Assembly (NCBI GenBank): GCA_947561715.1
Contig: OX387201.1
Location: 17,002,001 to 17,066,000 of the forward strand
Direction of reading: 5' to 3'
DNA: 64,000 nucleotides
DNA from: Ascidia mentula
Lineage: Eukaryota > Chordata > Ascidiacea > Phlebobranchia > Ascidiidae
A program made the position numbers and the translations under genes. The notes beneath the pieces are model-generated. The model had not been told where the DNA came from, made no database searches, and saw nothing but the letters and a program-made list of their open reading frames with translations. Positions 40,707-53,449 of the stretch are shown piece by piece; position 1 is the stretch's first letter, and each line of letters opens with the position of its first letter.

Positions 40707-43700
40707 TTTTGGTGACCCCGAGCGTCAGGAAACGATATTTCTTGGACAATGCAGGATCGAGAGGAAGTACTATACACACTGCTGTTTCTTTGAAACTACC
40801 GACGTTCTGGACTGAACAACCCCGAGTGTGGTTTCAACAAACCGAAGCACAATTTACGCTGCGCAATATATCTTGCGATAGAACGCAGTATTATTATGTG
40901 GTGTCAGCATTGGACCAACAGCAAGCCGTCTTTTGGATCTACTTGAAAGTCCGACTGAGCAGAACAAATACGCAGCAATTAAGGAACGCTTGCTTAGAAC
41001 ATTTGGACTTACGGAATATGAAAGAGCTGCACGTTTGCTGAACATTACCGAGCTTGGAGACCGATCGCCATCACAGCTCATTGTCCCTGATGGCCGGTCA
41101 TAACCATGTTTTTTGTTTCACTACATTTTTCTTCGAACCTTGTCGGAAGAAATTTGGCTCGTGTTGAGAAATGAGTCGTTGGTCGAACCAAGGCAATTAG
41201 CACAACGTGCCGACGTACTTTGGAAGGCAAGAAACAGCGAGAAATTTTTCGTTTCAAAAGTCCGCAAGAGTGAAATGCCTTTAGCAGCACCTGCGCAGCA
41301 ATCAAGTAAGAACGGTTTCTGTTTTTATCACCAACGCTTTGGCGACCGTGCCCTTAAATGCCAGCAACCTTGTGCTTATCAGGAAAACTTAAAGGCCGGC
41401 CGTTGTTAACTGCAGCAGCGGCCGGCGTTCACAAGAATTTGTTTTTTCTATGGGACAGTAATTCACAACAACAATTTTTGGTCGACACCGGAGCAGAAGT
41501 TAGCGTTTATTCGGCCTCCAGTAGGGAACGCTTGCGTCAATGCAACGACTTCAAGCTTATAGCTGCTAATGGGACTGCCATAAAAACATTTGGAACAAAA
41601 ACAATTTCGCTCGATTTAGTTGCTGGCAAGTTTTCTTGGAAGTTTGTTTTAGCCCACGTTCCCAGGCCGCTTCTCGGAGCAGATTTCCTGCGCGCAAATT
41701 CCTTGCTTGTCGACCTGAGGCACAAATGCTCGTTAAACGCTCGTTCGACAAGTAACAACATTTACGCACAATTGCTAACGCAGTTTCCTTCCATAACTAC
41801 TCCCAAGTTCTCCGCAACAACGCCAAAACATCAGGTGGAACACTACATTCCAACTGTCGGTCCACCAGTTCACGCAAAAGCACGACGCTTGTCGCCAGAA
41901 AAATTGCAAATAGCGAAACGCGAGTTTTCTAAAATGTTGCAACTGGGTATTATTCGCAGATCTTCGAGTCAATGGGCATCACCATTACATGGTGCCGAAA
42001 TCCTCCGGTAATTGGCGACCGTGTGGCGATTATCGCCGTCTGAATGCTGCCACAATACCAGACCGTTACAACATACCGCACATTCAGGACTTTAGTTCTC
42101 GTCCTAAAGGAGCAAAAGTGTTTTCAAGAATTGATTTGGTGCGCGGATACCATCAGGTGCCAGTTGCTAAAACCGACATTCCAAAGACAGCCGTCATCAC
42201 CCCCTTTGGTTTATTTGAGTTTCTTCGCATGCCTTTTCGATTAAAGAACGCTGCTCAAGCTTTTCAAAGACTTATGGACTCTGTTTGTCAATCATTGGAT
42301 TTTACCTTTGTTTACCTAGATGATATACTGGTTGCCAGTTCCTCGTTAAAGGTTCATCGCACACATCTCAAACAACTATTTCAACGACTTGCAGACAATG
42401 GCCTTGTCCTTAACGTGAATAAATGCGTTTTCGGAAAAACGCAAATTGATTTTCTGGGGCATCGAATTGATTGCAACGGTGCTCAGCCACTTCCTGACAA
42501 AGTTTTAGCCATTCAACGTTTTCCGCCCCCAACTACGATTAAGGGCCTACAAGAGTTTGCTGGTATGATTAATTTTTATCATCGCTTCATTCCTGCGGCT
42601 GCTAAAATCATGTCCCCAATCTATAAACAATTTTCTGGTAAAAATTTACAGCTGCAGTGGACACCTGAATTAAATGCCTCCTTTGAAAACGCAAAAATGG
42701 CTCTGCAACATGCAACCATTTTGTGCCATCCGCAACCACGGGCTCCAACGGCATTAACCATCGATGCGTCGGATAAAGCTATTGGCGCGGTATTGGAGCA
42801 GCAAATCAATGGAATTTGGAAGCCGTTGGTTTTCTTTAGCAAGCATCTGCGACCTGCAGAAACAAAGTACAGCACTTTTGATCGTGAGCTTTTGGCGTTG
42901 CATCTTTCTGTTCGCCACTTTCGATATTTTCTTGAAGGTCGAGCGTTCACCGCGTACACTGATCACAAGCCTTTAACATTCGCTCTGAAGAAGCATTAGG
43001 AACCTCTTTCTGCTCGACAGCAACGCCATTTAACTGCTATATCCGAATTCACAACGGATGTTAGACACATAGAGGGAAAACAAAATGTTGTTGCAGGTGC
43101 ATTGTCCCGGTCGTTCATTGCCTCTGCAGACCAAGCACATATTGACCTTGATTACAACGCCCTCGCTGCTGCTCAACAAAGCCAAAAAGTACAAGCATAC
43201 CGCACAGCGCTTACCAAGTTAAAGATTCAAGACATAAAGTTTAAAGCCGGTTTAACGCTCTTATGTGACATGTCAACCGGTTCCCCTCGACCAATCATTC
43301 TACAACCATGGCAATGTCGTGTATTTGACGTGATTCACGGCGCATCCTTATTCTGTTCGAACCACACAGAAGCTGGTATCAAGTAAATTTGTCTGGCATG
43401 GCATAAATAAGCAAGTTCGCACATGGGCTCAACAGTGCAATGCTTGCCAGAAGGCAAAAGTTGGCAGACACACGCGCGCACCATTGAAGTATTATCCTAC
43501 AGCTGCAAGCCGTTTCCAACACATCAACGTTGACATTGTTGGGCCACTTCCACAATGCCAAGGTAACAAATACTTATTTACAATCGTTGATCGGTTTACT
43601 AGGTGGCCTGAGGCTATACCTATGCCCGATGCTAACACAGAAACTTTCGCACGTGCTCTTATTCACCATTGGATAGCCCGATTTGGCGTTCCATCTCAAG

Positions 43701-44361
43701 TTACCTCCGATAGAGGTTCGCAATTTACATCGCATCTGTGGGCGACTGTTACCAATGTTATTGGTATTAACCGCAACTGCACAACAGCTTTCCGCCTTTA
43801 GGCAAATGGTCTGGTGGAACGTTTTCACCGACAACAAAAAAGTTCCCTAATGGCCAGACTTAACTCTTCAAATTGGATAGATGAGGTGCCATGGGTGTTG
43901 CTGGGAATCAGGGCCATGCCGAAAGATGATCTTCAATCCTCCAGCGCTGAGCTGGTATATGGCGAACCGATCGCTGTACCGGGTGATTGCATTCCGCACA
44001 CCACCACTGCCGTTGAACCCTCGCAATTTCTTAAAACGCTTCGCAGTTCCGTTTCTCGTGTTCTACCTGTACCAATGTCACGCCATCGAACTTATCGTAC
44101 TTTTGTTCCTGATTTACTTTTTACTTGCGAGTATGGGTTTGTTCGAAAAGATGGATACCGTCCTCCTTTAAATTCACCATATCAGGGACCTTTTCATGTT
44201 GTAACGCGCAACGACAAATATTTCGTGCTAGATATTTCTGGAACTCAGCAAACAGTCTCCATTGATCGCCTTTATTGATGCAACACAGCCAGTTCTTACA
44301 CCAAAGCCAAAAAAAAGGGCGACCTCCAAAAAGTGCAAAACCCGCTTCTGGAGGGGAGTAA

Positions 44362-44513
44362 TGTAGTGACATAATATGTTGTAAAGATGTACCGACGCGG
44401 GTTGTGTAAGTTTTAGTGCGTGTTGCCTTTTCCTAGCGATTTTCTCAGGTGTCATGTGTCACACCATGTTCGCATCATTCGATTTACTACGAATAAAGAG
44501 CAAGCACGCCACA
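44362..44513 (+). repeat. Gypsy 3' LTR
   Basis: 152 bp, TGTAGTGACATA...CGCCACA, preceded by the purine-rich GGAGGGGAGTA, a likely polypurine tract. Confidence 0.9.
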
Positions 44514-44517
44514 AACC

Positions 44518-44900
44518 GTTAAAAGTTTTTTTTTTGTGAACCGCTGTTCTACAATAAACTACCAATGTTGGTTGAATATGGTGCCTTAATTAACAACATC
44601 CCGCTCACCGCAGCTTAGTAGTTAGCACTAGTGTTGTATGTAAAGGATAGTTGGCTCCGCAATGGTAATGTGCAACAAGTGTAATATGTATCACATTTTG
44701 GAAAATCCAAAATATAACACACCTACAAGAGTTTGGAGCATCCCTGGTAAAACATTGTGCCCCAAAAGACTGTTTTGAAACTACAGGTAAAACACTATAG
44801 TAGTAAAAAATGATTTGAATGTAGCAGGAACAAGAGATTATAAAGCGTTAAAAGTGGTAGTTCAGTTAAGAGAGTGAAAGATTTTTTCTTACAAGGGCAA
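44518..44900 (+). repeat. Zinc-finger downstream module, copy for gene B
   Basis: Non-coding continuation of the block interrupted by the Gypsy element; matches 62600-62990 closely and 51780-52110 partly. Contains CAATAAACTACCAATGTTGG. Confidence 0.7.
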
Positions 44901-44979
44901 AAAAATAGCGTGTACTTTTCTAAGCACAGTATGCATCGGGACTCTACTGTGGATGTTCGAACAAGTTATCCACATCCTC

Positions 44980-45310
44980 AAACGGTAACTAAATCTTTTT
45001 AATGCAAGAAATGTGTCAAAATGTTCTTCGTATCGTATACTGCAATTTTCCTCTGCGCAAAGCGTGCTTCAGCTTTTTGCAACCAGGCCAAACGTTGAAT
45101 CTGAAGGACTACGGCGTGTTTTGTGCCCATGATCTCTAAAGAAGGTATTTGGAGTTTCTGGTTCACCAGTAAGCGGTTGATGCTATATTCAGCAAAGTTG
45201 TGCAGTATAGCAAGAGCGAGCAATACAAAACACACGTTTATAATGTAGTAATCGCGACCCAAAAAATGGCAATACACGCTTCGATGCACAGACGAACAGT
45301 GCGGTCACCA
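44980..45310 (-). mobile_element. Gypsy Gag-like fossil fragment
   Basis: A minus-strand piece similar to 53640-53950, in which WLQKxEAxFAQR resembles Gypsy Gag. A short broken remnant, no LTR seen. Confidence 0.5.
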
Positions 45311-45837
45311 TAAGCCTATAAGCAAAAAAACAACTATTTGTTTCGAGATTAAAGTTTGTACTGCAACATCACCGTAATTATCCTGCACGACACATCACAA
45401 CACCGTATACAGCGTTGGGTTATACCGTCAAACGATATATATTCATACAATTTTAGTTTATTGTTTCCGTATTTTGTATCAATTCACAACATCCATGCCC
45501 TCGATTTATTGCCACACGCAGTGGTTTGTTTTGATACTGCAACGAATTTATGCTCACCACATTGGTTCAATAAAATTAATTTTTTGCGTCATCATCAAAT
45601 AGGAAATCGCACGCATTATCCATTCAAAGACTGAGTTTTGACAAAGAAGATAAATTTGCGAAAATATTTTTGTTATTTACATGCGTTTAATTTGACAGCA
45701 TGGACAATGTTAAAATTACAGCAGTGATTTCCAAATTTGCAACCGCTAGTTTGCAAAATCGAACCAAGTTTTTATCGACATGTTCAATCACACAAATTTT
45801 CTCAAAAACAAAGACTTGTATACTCGACAAATATTCT

Positions 45838-46112
45838 CTAATTGTATCCATTTTTGCGAAAAAACTGACACCTGGCAACGACATCATTGGAGTAATCATT
45901 ATTGTTTTTTCCTTTATCCAGTTTGTCCCAGAAGCGAACGTTGCGAATGCCAAAGTTGTAAGCAGCAATTCCGCCTTGCAGTTGCTGATCAAGACTCCAG
46001 GTGGGGAATTTTACATGGACTTGAACTATAAAGTTGGTCAGGATATGTGTGCCTTGGAGTACGTGGGTCAGACAATTCCAATCTCCTTTAACTAGTTATA
46101 TCGTTTGTCAAT
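45838..46112 (-). pseudogene. Lysozyme exon 4 pseudogene, copy b
   Basis: Matches exon 4 of the intact gene (31174-31449) over its whole length with an acceptor-like TATAG in front, but carries an early in-frame stop after IDKRY and a frame shift close to it. No other lysozyme exons lie nearby. Flanked by the same 3' sequence (about 45675-45837) as the intact gene. Confidence 0.85.
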
Positions 46113-46309
46113 CTATAACACAACTGTTTATTTGTCACAAATATTTGACAGAATGATGTATTACGACGAAGAAAACATGCACATATACTATACCAACGAA
46201 AATTTATTATATAGACTATTTTTTGTGACATATGTGTATGATGATTCTAAAACTTTCAAGTTTCAGATTCCAAGTCTAATATCGACTCTTACCAAAGAGT
46301 AAACTATTC

Positions 46310-47300
46310 AATGATCTTTTTGCTCAAAGATGTTCTGAAAAAAGTGAGATGTAAACCCACATATTAGAATTCAAACAGAACAAAAACCTTTAAGATGAGA
46401 TTTTTTTGCATCAAATGTTTCCTGTTAAATTCAGATGTCAAATGTCGTACACATGGTGTGCACTTTGGAGAAAATTCCTTCATGTGCTCATTTCGTTTAA
46501 AAGCGTAGAAAAAAACGCGAATTGGGCGGATATGTATACATTCACACTGAAGTGAAACATTTCACATGCGAAATTTGTGAAAAGATTTGACCAACAAATG
46601 CCCATGTCAAAGCGCACAAAGGTATTCAAACTGGAAAGAAGCCATACAAGTGCGACGTGTGTAATCAAGCTCTCGACACTAAATGGAGCCTGGCCGCACA
46701 TGTAAGAATTGGCGTGTTTGTTGGTTGATTACCTGTTCAGCTGCGGCTGCGTTTCCCTAACTCCTGACTACTCTTTGTAGCGAACCAGACTTGGGTTAGT
46801 TTGTTTATTTGTCACCAGGATACGAACGAAACTTGTGTGCAGAACAGACGATTGATCCTACACAAGGCAAGCCAAAGTAGAATAGGCGGTTCCACAATGT
46901 GGAATGAATTCTGACCACACGAACCACAGATTTATAGACAATCAAAACAGAGTAAGAATGCCGTCGCGTGAGCCACGATACTGTCATTAGGTGATTACGG
47001 TCAAAAAGTTCCAAGAACTGTGGTATTCGCCTCGGCGATACAAAATTGAAAGTCATTTCATTACATCATAGCATAAACGTTACACACACGTCCGGATACA
47101 AAATGCCGATAAACCTCTCAAGAGTAAGTTTTGCTTAAACATACATGCCCAGAAAAGCACTCAAATCTTCCACGTTTTTACCCAACCAATACAGGAGAGA
47201 AACCGTGTAAGTACAACATATGTGATAAAGCATCCACAAGTTCAGGCAATCAATCAAAGCATATCCGAATCTATAATGAAAAAAACAAACATTATAAGTG
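46310..47300 (+). pseudogene. Decayed zinc-finger pieces, copy 1
   Basis: Three paralogous sites (here, 55660-56290, 60780-61400) carry the same decayed C2H2 sequence: FTCEICEK with a stop, HVKAHKGIQTGKKPYKCDVC, NQALDTKWSLAAHVRI, and later KYNICDKASTSSGNQSKHIR-like words. Stops and shifts occur throughout. The linkers differ (TGKKPYKC, NADKPFKS) from those of the intact arrays, so this is an older zinc-finger gene carried along in each block. Confidence 0.8.
46701..47084. mobile_element. Probable solo LTR, 384 bp, CACA target duplication
   Basis: The decayed zinc-finger sequence is interrupted by 384 bp starting TGTAAGAATTGG and ending AACGTTACA, flanked by CACA on both sides. The paralogous site at about 56061 reads CGCACACGTCC with no insert. 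TG...CA ends and a 4-bp duplication fit an LTR; no internal region remains. The family is not the 152-bp-LTR Gypsy at 40555. Confidence 0.75.
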
Positions 47301-47340
47301 AATTGTTGCCATCACTTATATGCTTATCCTTATGTTGACA

Positions 47341-47845
47341 TTTAATTTTTAATGTTTCTACAACAACTTTGTGTCCACGTTTCTAGTTTTAGAAAACATG
47401 TTTCGTTTTTATTAAGGCATCTTCAGTCCTACAAACAAAATAAACAGAAAAGACATAGTTAGATGCTAAAAATGATAAAACGATAAAACTGGCCGAACAG
47501 TAGAAACCTCTGGTGCTAACATACTGGACGACGCTCTGATCAGATGTTACAAGTGACCTACTTTTTGATCACCACAGGCGTAGTTAGTCAGGTGAAACAA
47601 AGATAAATAGTTTGTAATAAAGAAATCAAATCAAATCAAATGGGCGGGGCTCTCGTAACTGACGGTAAAATTAATTTTTGAATGTTGATTTTAGCGTTTA
47701 AGTGTTTGTGTCATATGTCATCGTATATGTCCAATTGGTCTATGGGCGGTTGTTGCAAAAACACAACAGTTGTTGTTGTTGTGAAAGAAGTGCTGCTGGT
47801 TAGGTAGATTTCATGTAGTAAAAACAATTTATTGACATATTGACA
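47341..47845. mobile_element. Insertion of about 500 bp, class uncertain
   Basis: Absent from the paralogous block at 56300. Bounded by TTGACATTT-like words on both sides (47334 and about 47843). It contains a small foldback (AACTTTGTGTCCACGTTTCTAGTTTTAG), a CAGTTGTTGTTGTTG run and AAATCAAATCAAATCAAAT at about 47628. The short pentamer run resembles the tail of a LINE or SINE in the middle, so it may be composite. No coding sequence. Confidence 0.45.
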
Positions 47846-50039
47846 TTTGTGAATGAACACATTAACCAACGATTTTTGAGCGCCGATTAAGAATATCTCA
47901 TTTTTTACGTTTCAAAGAACGCCAATTTTGCAATTGGAAACACTGTTATGGTTAACTTCGATAGTGTGAACGGCGGTAGTTTTCGAAAGTTGTGTTTTGG
48001 TAAATGACTGTTTGTTGTAGGTTTGCAGTGGTATTTGAAAGCTTTACTTTTCAGTTAGTGAGTTGAAAACAAAATCATGCATGTGGGCGTAGATTTCATT
48101 GAAGTAAATACCGACGATTTTTGGTCAGATATGTTATTTTAGGATTTTATGGAAGTTTTTGTCAATGTAACAATTTTGATGACACGATCCATTAGGTGAT
48201 ATGTTGTAATGGATATAAAAACCAAAAGTTTATGATTTTGCTCTTAAATTGGGAACATTTTCCATTATATACAGTAAATGTAAGGTGAATTGATGGTAGC
48301 AAATGGTGTGGAAGGTCTATGGGGGATGATAATGGTAAAATTGATGATGACTTTTCGGAAAATATTCTAATTTTGATGATGAGCAGAGCTTAGTTTAGCA
48401 GTTTCTGTGTTAGATCAAATACATATAGTCAGTCAGTTGGGAAATTGTCAGACAGTTAAAGTTATGGGGTAAAGTGGACGCTACCAAAGGAAAAAAAACT
48501 ATGATTCCTTCAAGCTTTATCTTGTGCATGTGGTAGGCTGGAAGTCTGCAGTAGTTAAAAATACCATGTGTTGTTTCTTCTGTTAAACACTGATGAAAAA
48601 AATGATTTTTTTGTGAGGGGGATTTGTTTTACGTAAACTTTTTCAAACTAAGTGGATATTGTAATTTGTTAAAATTTAACAGTGTTTTAATGATTTAAAA
48701 TTTCATTTAGGAAACACTGGCAGGTAAAGCCCTAAAGTTTTCAATCAAGTTTAAACTCAAACATCTACCTAGTCTGTCCTCTAAGAAAAATGCATCTAAT
48801 ATTTTCCCCATGCACATTTTTACATTCAGGGGTAACTATTAGACACTGACACTCTGTACTAATATCATAGTATCAACTGTTTTAAGTGGTTACAACCAGG
48901 ATTAATGTAATATAGGGATGTAGGGTGTGTGCAATTCAAAATAACAAGTTTGGATAATTCGAATTCTAAGCTATTCAACTCCAAATTCTAATTCAAAATT
49001 CAATAATAGGATTTAGTTTTATAACTTTTCCTTAACTTTAATCACATTAATTGTTCACCTATTTCCTGTTTATAAATATGGCTTCAATGGCATGTAACAA
49101 TATTAAGAGATTATTACACTCATACAGACCTTCGAAAACAGTCAATTATTCTATTGCAACCAGCAAAAACAGAATATTATGCAGTATTTTGGATTCAATT
49201 TAACTATGGATAGTAAAAACCTTAAATATCTGCCAACATAGTTGCAAGTGACTGCTACTTTCATTTTTAAAGGGATGCATAAGGATTTACCCAACACAAA
49301 GCAAAACGAAATAACTCTAAGTCTAGATGTAATGTCAAAATTCGCAACGTTTGTGAAAAATGTCTGTTAATTACCCCATTTGACTATAGTGTTATACTTG
49401 TTTGAGTATTACTCAAATGATTATGCCATTATTGATTCAGCATATAAGTTCATAACTGAAACCTCGACATTTTCTAAATTACATCCATTCATGGTGGGAA
49501 TCAATTGATTGGACTTTCACATTGGGCTGAGCAGAATACAACTTGGTGGAAAATACTAGCATAACATTTTTCCACTTCTGTATATGATTGCAATCACAAG
49601 ATGGTTGTTTTACTAATGGATGCTTTGGTAATTGCATTATAAACAATTAACTTTTCTTGGGTTCTTTTGTTTACTTGTGGCAAATCCAAGTTTCATATAT
49701 GCATTTTGAAATGCTATGCATGACTGCACATGACAAAGAAAAAAAATAATGCAAATAAACAAACATAATAATTATAATATATAGTACCTTGTAACAGTTT
49801 TTGTTCGATTTTCAAGGTCATTTTACTATTTTAGAACTGCAGAAATTATTTTTTTTCATTGAAATTTGTCCCTTAATGGACCAGTGTGACAAATTTGTCA
49901 CGTTTAAAAAACCTTGAACTCCCCACCCCAAATTACAAATATTTCTTATGCAGGTAAATAAGTCTCTCATTGCCTCACCAAATTATTTTTTTCTTTAAAT
50001 TTAATAATTCTGTCCATAGAGGGTTAAGAACATCTGTTT
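47846..50039 (+). repeat. Segmental repeat, non-coding, copy 2
   Basis: No gene. The fullest copy of the unit also found, with losses, at 36004-38800 and 56340-58090. 48430-49520 holds the stretch replaced by the Penelope-like element in copy 1 and partly deleted in copy 3. Confidence 0.7.
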
Positions 50040-50400
50040 GTAAAATGCTTATGATTCGAACTTACAACCATTATTAGGAAGTGTTGTTTAGTCGTATTTT
50101 TATCTAATCATTGCAATCGTCAGTTTGTCACCTCGTGCATTTGTTAGATTCGAACTCCCCCGCTTGGAAGTTTTGAGTTCACGTCATTTCACACTCTGGG
50201 TTTTTTATAATCGCCGAACTATACCATCCACTGCAGGTAACAACCACGCCATATAACTTTTAATCGCAACTCCAAAACTTCATTCTCTTCCTTTGGCACT
50301 TTAACCTTTAAATATTAATACATCTTTCAACTTCTTTACACGCAGAACTTTTTACGTACTCAGATAAACTTCTACGTACAACAGCAGATATACCAATACG
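50040..50400 (+). repeat. Zinc-finger upstream module, copy for gene C
   Basis: Same module as 35336-35640, with small deletions; no open frame is kept. Confidence 0.7.
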
Positions 50401-50707
50401 TAATTACGGAATTAGTAACGTTAGTTGGCGAGACATTTGGTGTGCAAGCAAACTGCAGATAGAAATGAGGTAACTTCTGTTGCGCAATATGTCGAGATGT
50501 CGAGTCAGTTTTTGAGCGTTTTGACCGGTTTGTTAAAACTGTGGTAAACATCAAGACAGAGGGCGCAAAACAATCAATTTGCTTTAGTGTTGCCAAAGAT
50601 ATAATACTGTTTACAATTACGTTGTAGCTGTGAATTGTGAAATTACTGGTAATAGGCAAAAAGTTTAACAATTGTTGTTTAAGATAAAAAACAGAAAACA
50701 AACTGAA

Positions 50708-51619
50708 ATGGAACAGTTTCACTGCAAGATTTGTGAAAAGTCGTTTCAAACCAAAGACTTACTGGAAAAGCATGACATCATTCACACAGGAGAGAAGCCA
50801 TTTCGTTGCAAAAAAAATTCGGGAAGTGCATCTCTCCAAATCCACAAAGGATCATATACTGGAGAGAAACCCTACAAGTGCACGTCTTGTTCGAAAGTGT
50901 TTCGACAGAAAGAAACTCTAATCGTGCACATTCGGACTCATACCGGAGAGAAACCTTTTAGCTGTGATTTTTGTGAAAAGTGTTTTATAACGAAATGGAA
51001 ATTGAAAATCCACCAACGAACGCATACTGGAGAGAAACCTTATAAATGCACTGTTTGTTCGAAAGCGTTTAGTCGTAAAGAAACTTTAATCGTACATATT
51101 CGTGTCCATACTGGGGAGAAACCTTTCACATGCGATTTTTGCGAAAAGCGTTTCTCAACCACCTCCAAATTGAAATTTCACAAACGAACTCATACTGGAG
51201 AGAAACCTTTTAAATGCACATTTTGTTCGAAAGGGTTCAACCAGAAAGGACATTTGCGTGCACACATTCTAACCCATACTGGAGAGAAACCTTACAAGTG
51301 CACATTTTGTTCACGAAGGTTTAGCACGAAAGGATATCTAAGCAAACACATTCGGACTCATACTGGAGAGAAACCTTTCAGATGCAATTATTGCGAAAAG
51401 TGTTTCACAGCCAAATCGACACTCAAAGACCACAAACGAAGTCATACGGGAGAGAAACCTTTCAAATGCACAATTTGTTCGCGAAAGTTTAGCACCAAAG
51501 GAAATCTAAGCCAACATATACAAACTCATACGGGAGAGAAACCTTTCAGATGCACATTTTGTTCAAAATTGTTCAGTCGAAAAGGAAATCTGAGTGCACA
51601 TATTCGAACTCATACTTGA
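50708..51619 (+). CDS. Zinc-finger gene C, C2H2 array
   Basis: 303 residues from the ATG at 50708 (the shared MEQFHCKICEKSF start; 12 further codons are open upstream from 50672). Ten intact C2H2 fingers: the first (residues 5-27) and nine consecutive ones after the degenerate second position (FRCKKNSGSASLQIHKG). TGEKPF/Y linkers throughout. Finger order differs from genes B and D, and several fingers are distinct (RKETLIVH, TTSKLKFH), so the array has diverged in predicted DNA contacts. Ends IRTHT and stop, lacking the GKxPLTP tail of B and D. Single exon; no effector domain seen. Confidence 0.88.
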   Translation: MEQFHCKICEKSFQTKDLLEKHDIIHTGEKPFRCKKNSGSASLQIHKGSYTGEKPYKCTSCSKVFRQKETLIVHIRTHTGEKPFSCDFCEKCFITKWKLKIHQRTHTGEKPYKCTVCSKAFSRKETLIVHIRVHTGEKPFTCDFCEKRFSTTSKLKFHKRTHTGEKPFKCTFCSKGFNQKGHLRAHILTHTGEKPYKCTFCSRRFSTKGYLSKHIRTHTGEKPFRCNYCEKCFTAKSTLKDHKRSHTGEKPFKCTICSRKFSTKGNLSQHIQTHTGEKPFRCTFCSKLFSRKGNLSAHIRTHT

Positions 51620-52683
51620 AACTGCCCGTTGACACACCTGTAATGGTCACCGCATCAATTTGTGCTCGGTTTAAAAATTCTGCTCTAGAAAGAACTAATG
51701 CTAGCGCAAAATGTGCCAATCTCACACAACAATCGTAGTAGAACTCAAAACTGTTTTATTATCGTGCATCTAACTACCGTTAAAAGTTAATTTTTTTGTG
51801 AACAGCTGTTCTGCAATAAACTACCAATGTTGGTTGAAAATGGTGCCTTAATTAACAACATCCTAATCACCGCAGCTTAGTAGTTTGTGGGGACAATATT
51901 AAGTTTTGCCTTTCAGGTTGTCAAAATTGTGTAGGTAATTACCCACAAGCGACATACCTCGTAAAACATTGTGCTCCAAAAGACTGTTTTGAAACGTGGG
52001 CTAAACTTGTGACACTACAACAGTAAAAACTGATTTGAAAAGTGGCGGAATGAAAACACATAAAGCGTTAAAAGTGGTAGTTCAGTTCAAGAGGGTGCAA
52101 GATTGTTTCTTAGAATGGTAAAAAATAGCGTGTACTTCTCTAAGCACAATATGCATTGGGTCTCTGCTGTGCATGTTTCGAACAAGTTATCCATATCCTG
52201 AAACGATACCTAAACATTTTTTAAGCAAAATGTGTTTCAAAAATTTCAGCGGTTTAAGCAATTGATTCACTGACTCAGTCATATTAGAGATAACGGTTAC
52301 CTAAAATATTCTGAACACTTTGAAAGGTGGAAATTACATTTAATTTCTTTATCAAGCGTTTTACGAATAAATGGGAATGAGAACTGAAGCGAATAAATAG
52401 TGAAAGTATGCTGGTAACCCACTGGACGGGGAAATATGTGTGTGAGCACAGTATTGACGTCACAAAGTCCACGTGAACAAGACTCCACTACTGAGATATA
52501 ATGATAACGAAACCATTTATATTTTGTGTTTAATTTTGGTTAAAGAAGGCAAAATTGTTAAATTTACAAAGAAAGACTGAGCAGTTTCATGTTGAAAATT
52601 GTTTAGTGAATAATCGTACTTCACCTGGTTCGAAATGCTGATATATTATTTGCCTTGTGCAGTTGATTCTTTTGCACCAAACT
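51620..52683. other. Downstream region of gene C
   Basis: No gene. 51765-52110 is the zinc-finger downstream module (with CAATAAACTACC); 52110-52250 matches 44880-45000. The rest, 52260-52683, is unique within the window. Confidence 0.6.
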
Positions 52684-53070
52684 GTGTGAAAGTTATACGT
52701 TCGTCCCCATACTGGTGAGAAACCTTTCCAGTGTAACAGGTGTGATGTAGCTTTCAACTATACTCTGGACGTCGTGCAGAGCGTTTTCGAAGTACAGCAT
52801 GTGTGGAAATACCTTCAAGGCATATGGCAGCCCTGCCAAGCACGTTCGGATTCACACTGGAGAAAAGCATTCTATTGCAACATATGTTAAAAAAGGCCAT
52901 CAGGGAGAAAGTCACGTTTACTAAACATGTGCGGATTCATACCGGAAAGCAATCTTTTCAGTGCAAGATATGTGATAAAGCCTTCAACAATCCAAGCTGT
53001 CGAACAAGAAATATCCGAATTCTCATTGGAAAAAAAAACAATCGATTGCAAGACGATGGAAAAAAAGCCT
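52684..53070 (+). pseudogene. Decayed zinc-finger fragment, distinct type
   Basis: Scattered frames with RPHTGEKPFQCNRCDVAFN-like, HVRIHTGEK and HTGKQSFQCKICDKAFNNPSC words, broken by stops and shifts. Linker and finger sequences differ from the intact arrays. A relic. Confidence 0.7.
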
Positions 53071-53109
53071 TTTAAAGGAGAACGCCAAGTTTACCAAACA
53101 CGTGGGAAT

Positions 53110-53360
53110 TCACACACTAGACATTGCAACCTTCAGTCTGTCGCCTCGTGCAGTTGTTTAATTTAAACCCACCGCTTGGACGTTGGCACGTTTTGTGTTG
53201 TCGTCATTTCCAAACCTCTTTGTATCGCCAACATAAACTCCGACACAGACAAAAACCACTCCGTAAAACCTCTAACCACAGCTTCAAACCTTCTTTCTCT
53301 TCCTTTGGCTTTTAAATATTGATACATCTTTAAACTTCTTTACACGCAGAATTTTTTCAA
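53110..53360 (+). repeat. Zinc-finger upstream module, orphan copy
   Basis: Recognisable module (TCGCCTCGTGCAGTTGTT, CCGCTTGGACGTTGGCACG, TTTCTCTTCCTTTGGC) with no intact zinc-finger ORF behind it; a fossil Gypsy fragment follows. Confidence 0.65.
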
Positions 53361-53449
53361 ATACAATCTAAGAAGGCACATGCGAACTCACACCATTGTG
53401 TAATCTTTGCAATGTTTTGCTGAAAAATGTTCAACCAAAAAAGTCAAAA

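Larger units (their letters stand above)
40555..44513 (+). mobile_element. Ty3/Gypsy LTR retrotransposon fossil
   Basis: 3,959 bp between two 152-bp LTRs, flanked by AACC on both sides (40551-40554 and 44514-44517). The paralogous zinc-finger downstream module at about 62595 preserves the empty site with a single AACC. Internal parts in order: a Gag-like region, aspartic protease (DTGAEV), reverse transcriptase (YLDD), RNase H ([13 protein letters not shown]) and integrase (core region near 43500-43900). The PR-RT-RH-IN order is Ty3/Gypsy. It is broken, with several breaks. The LTRs differ at about a dozen of 152 positions, so the insertion is old. Confidence 0.93.
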
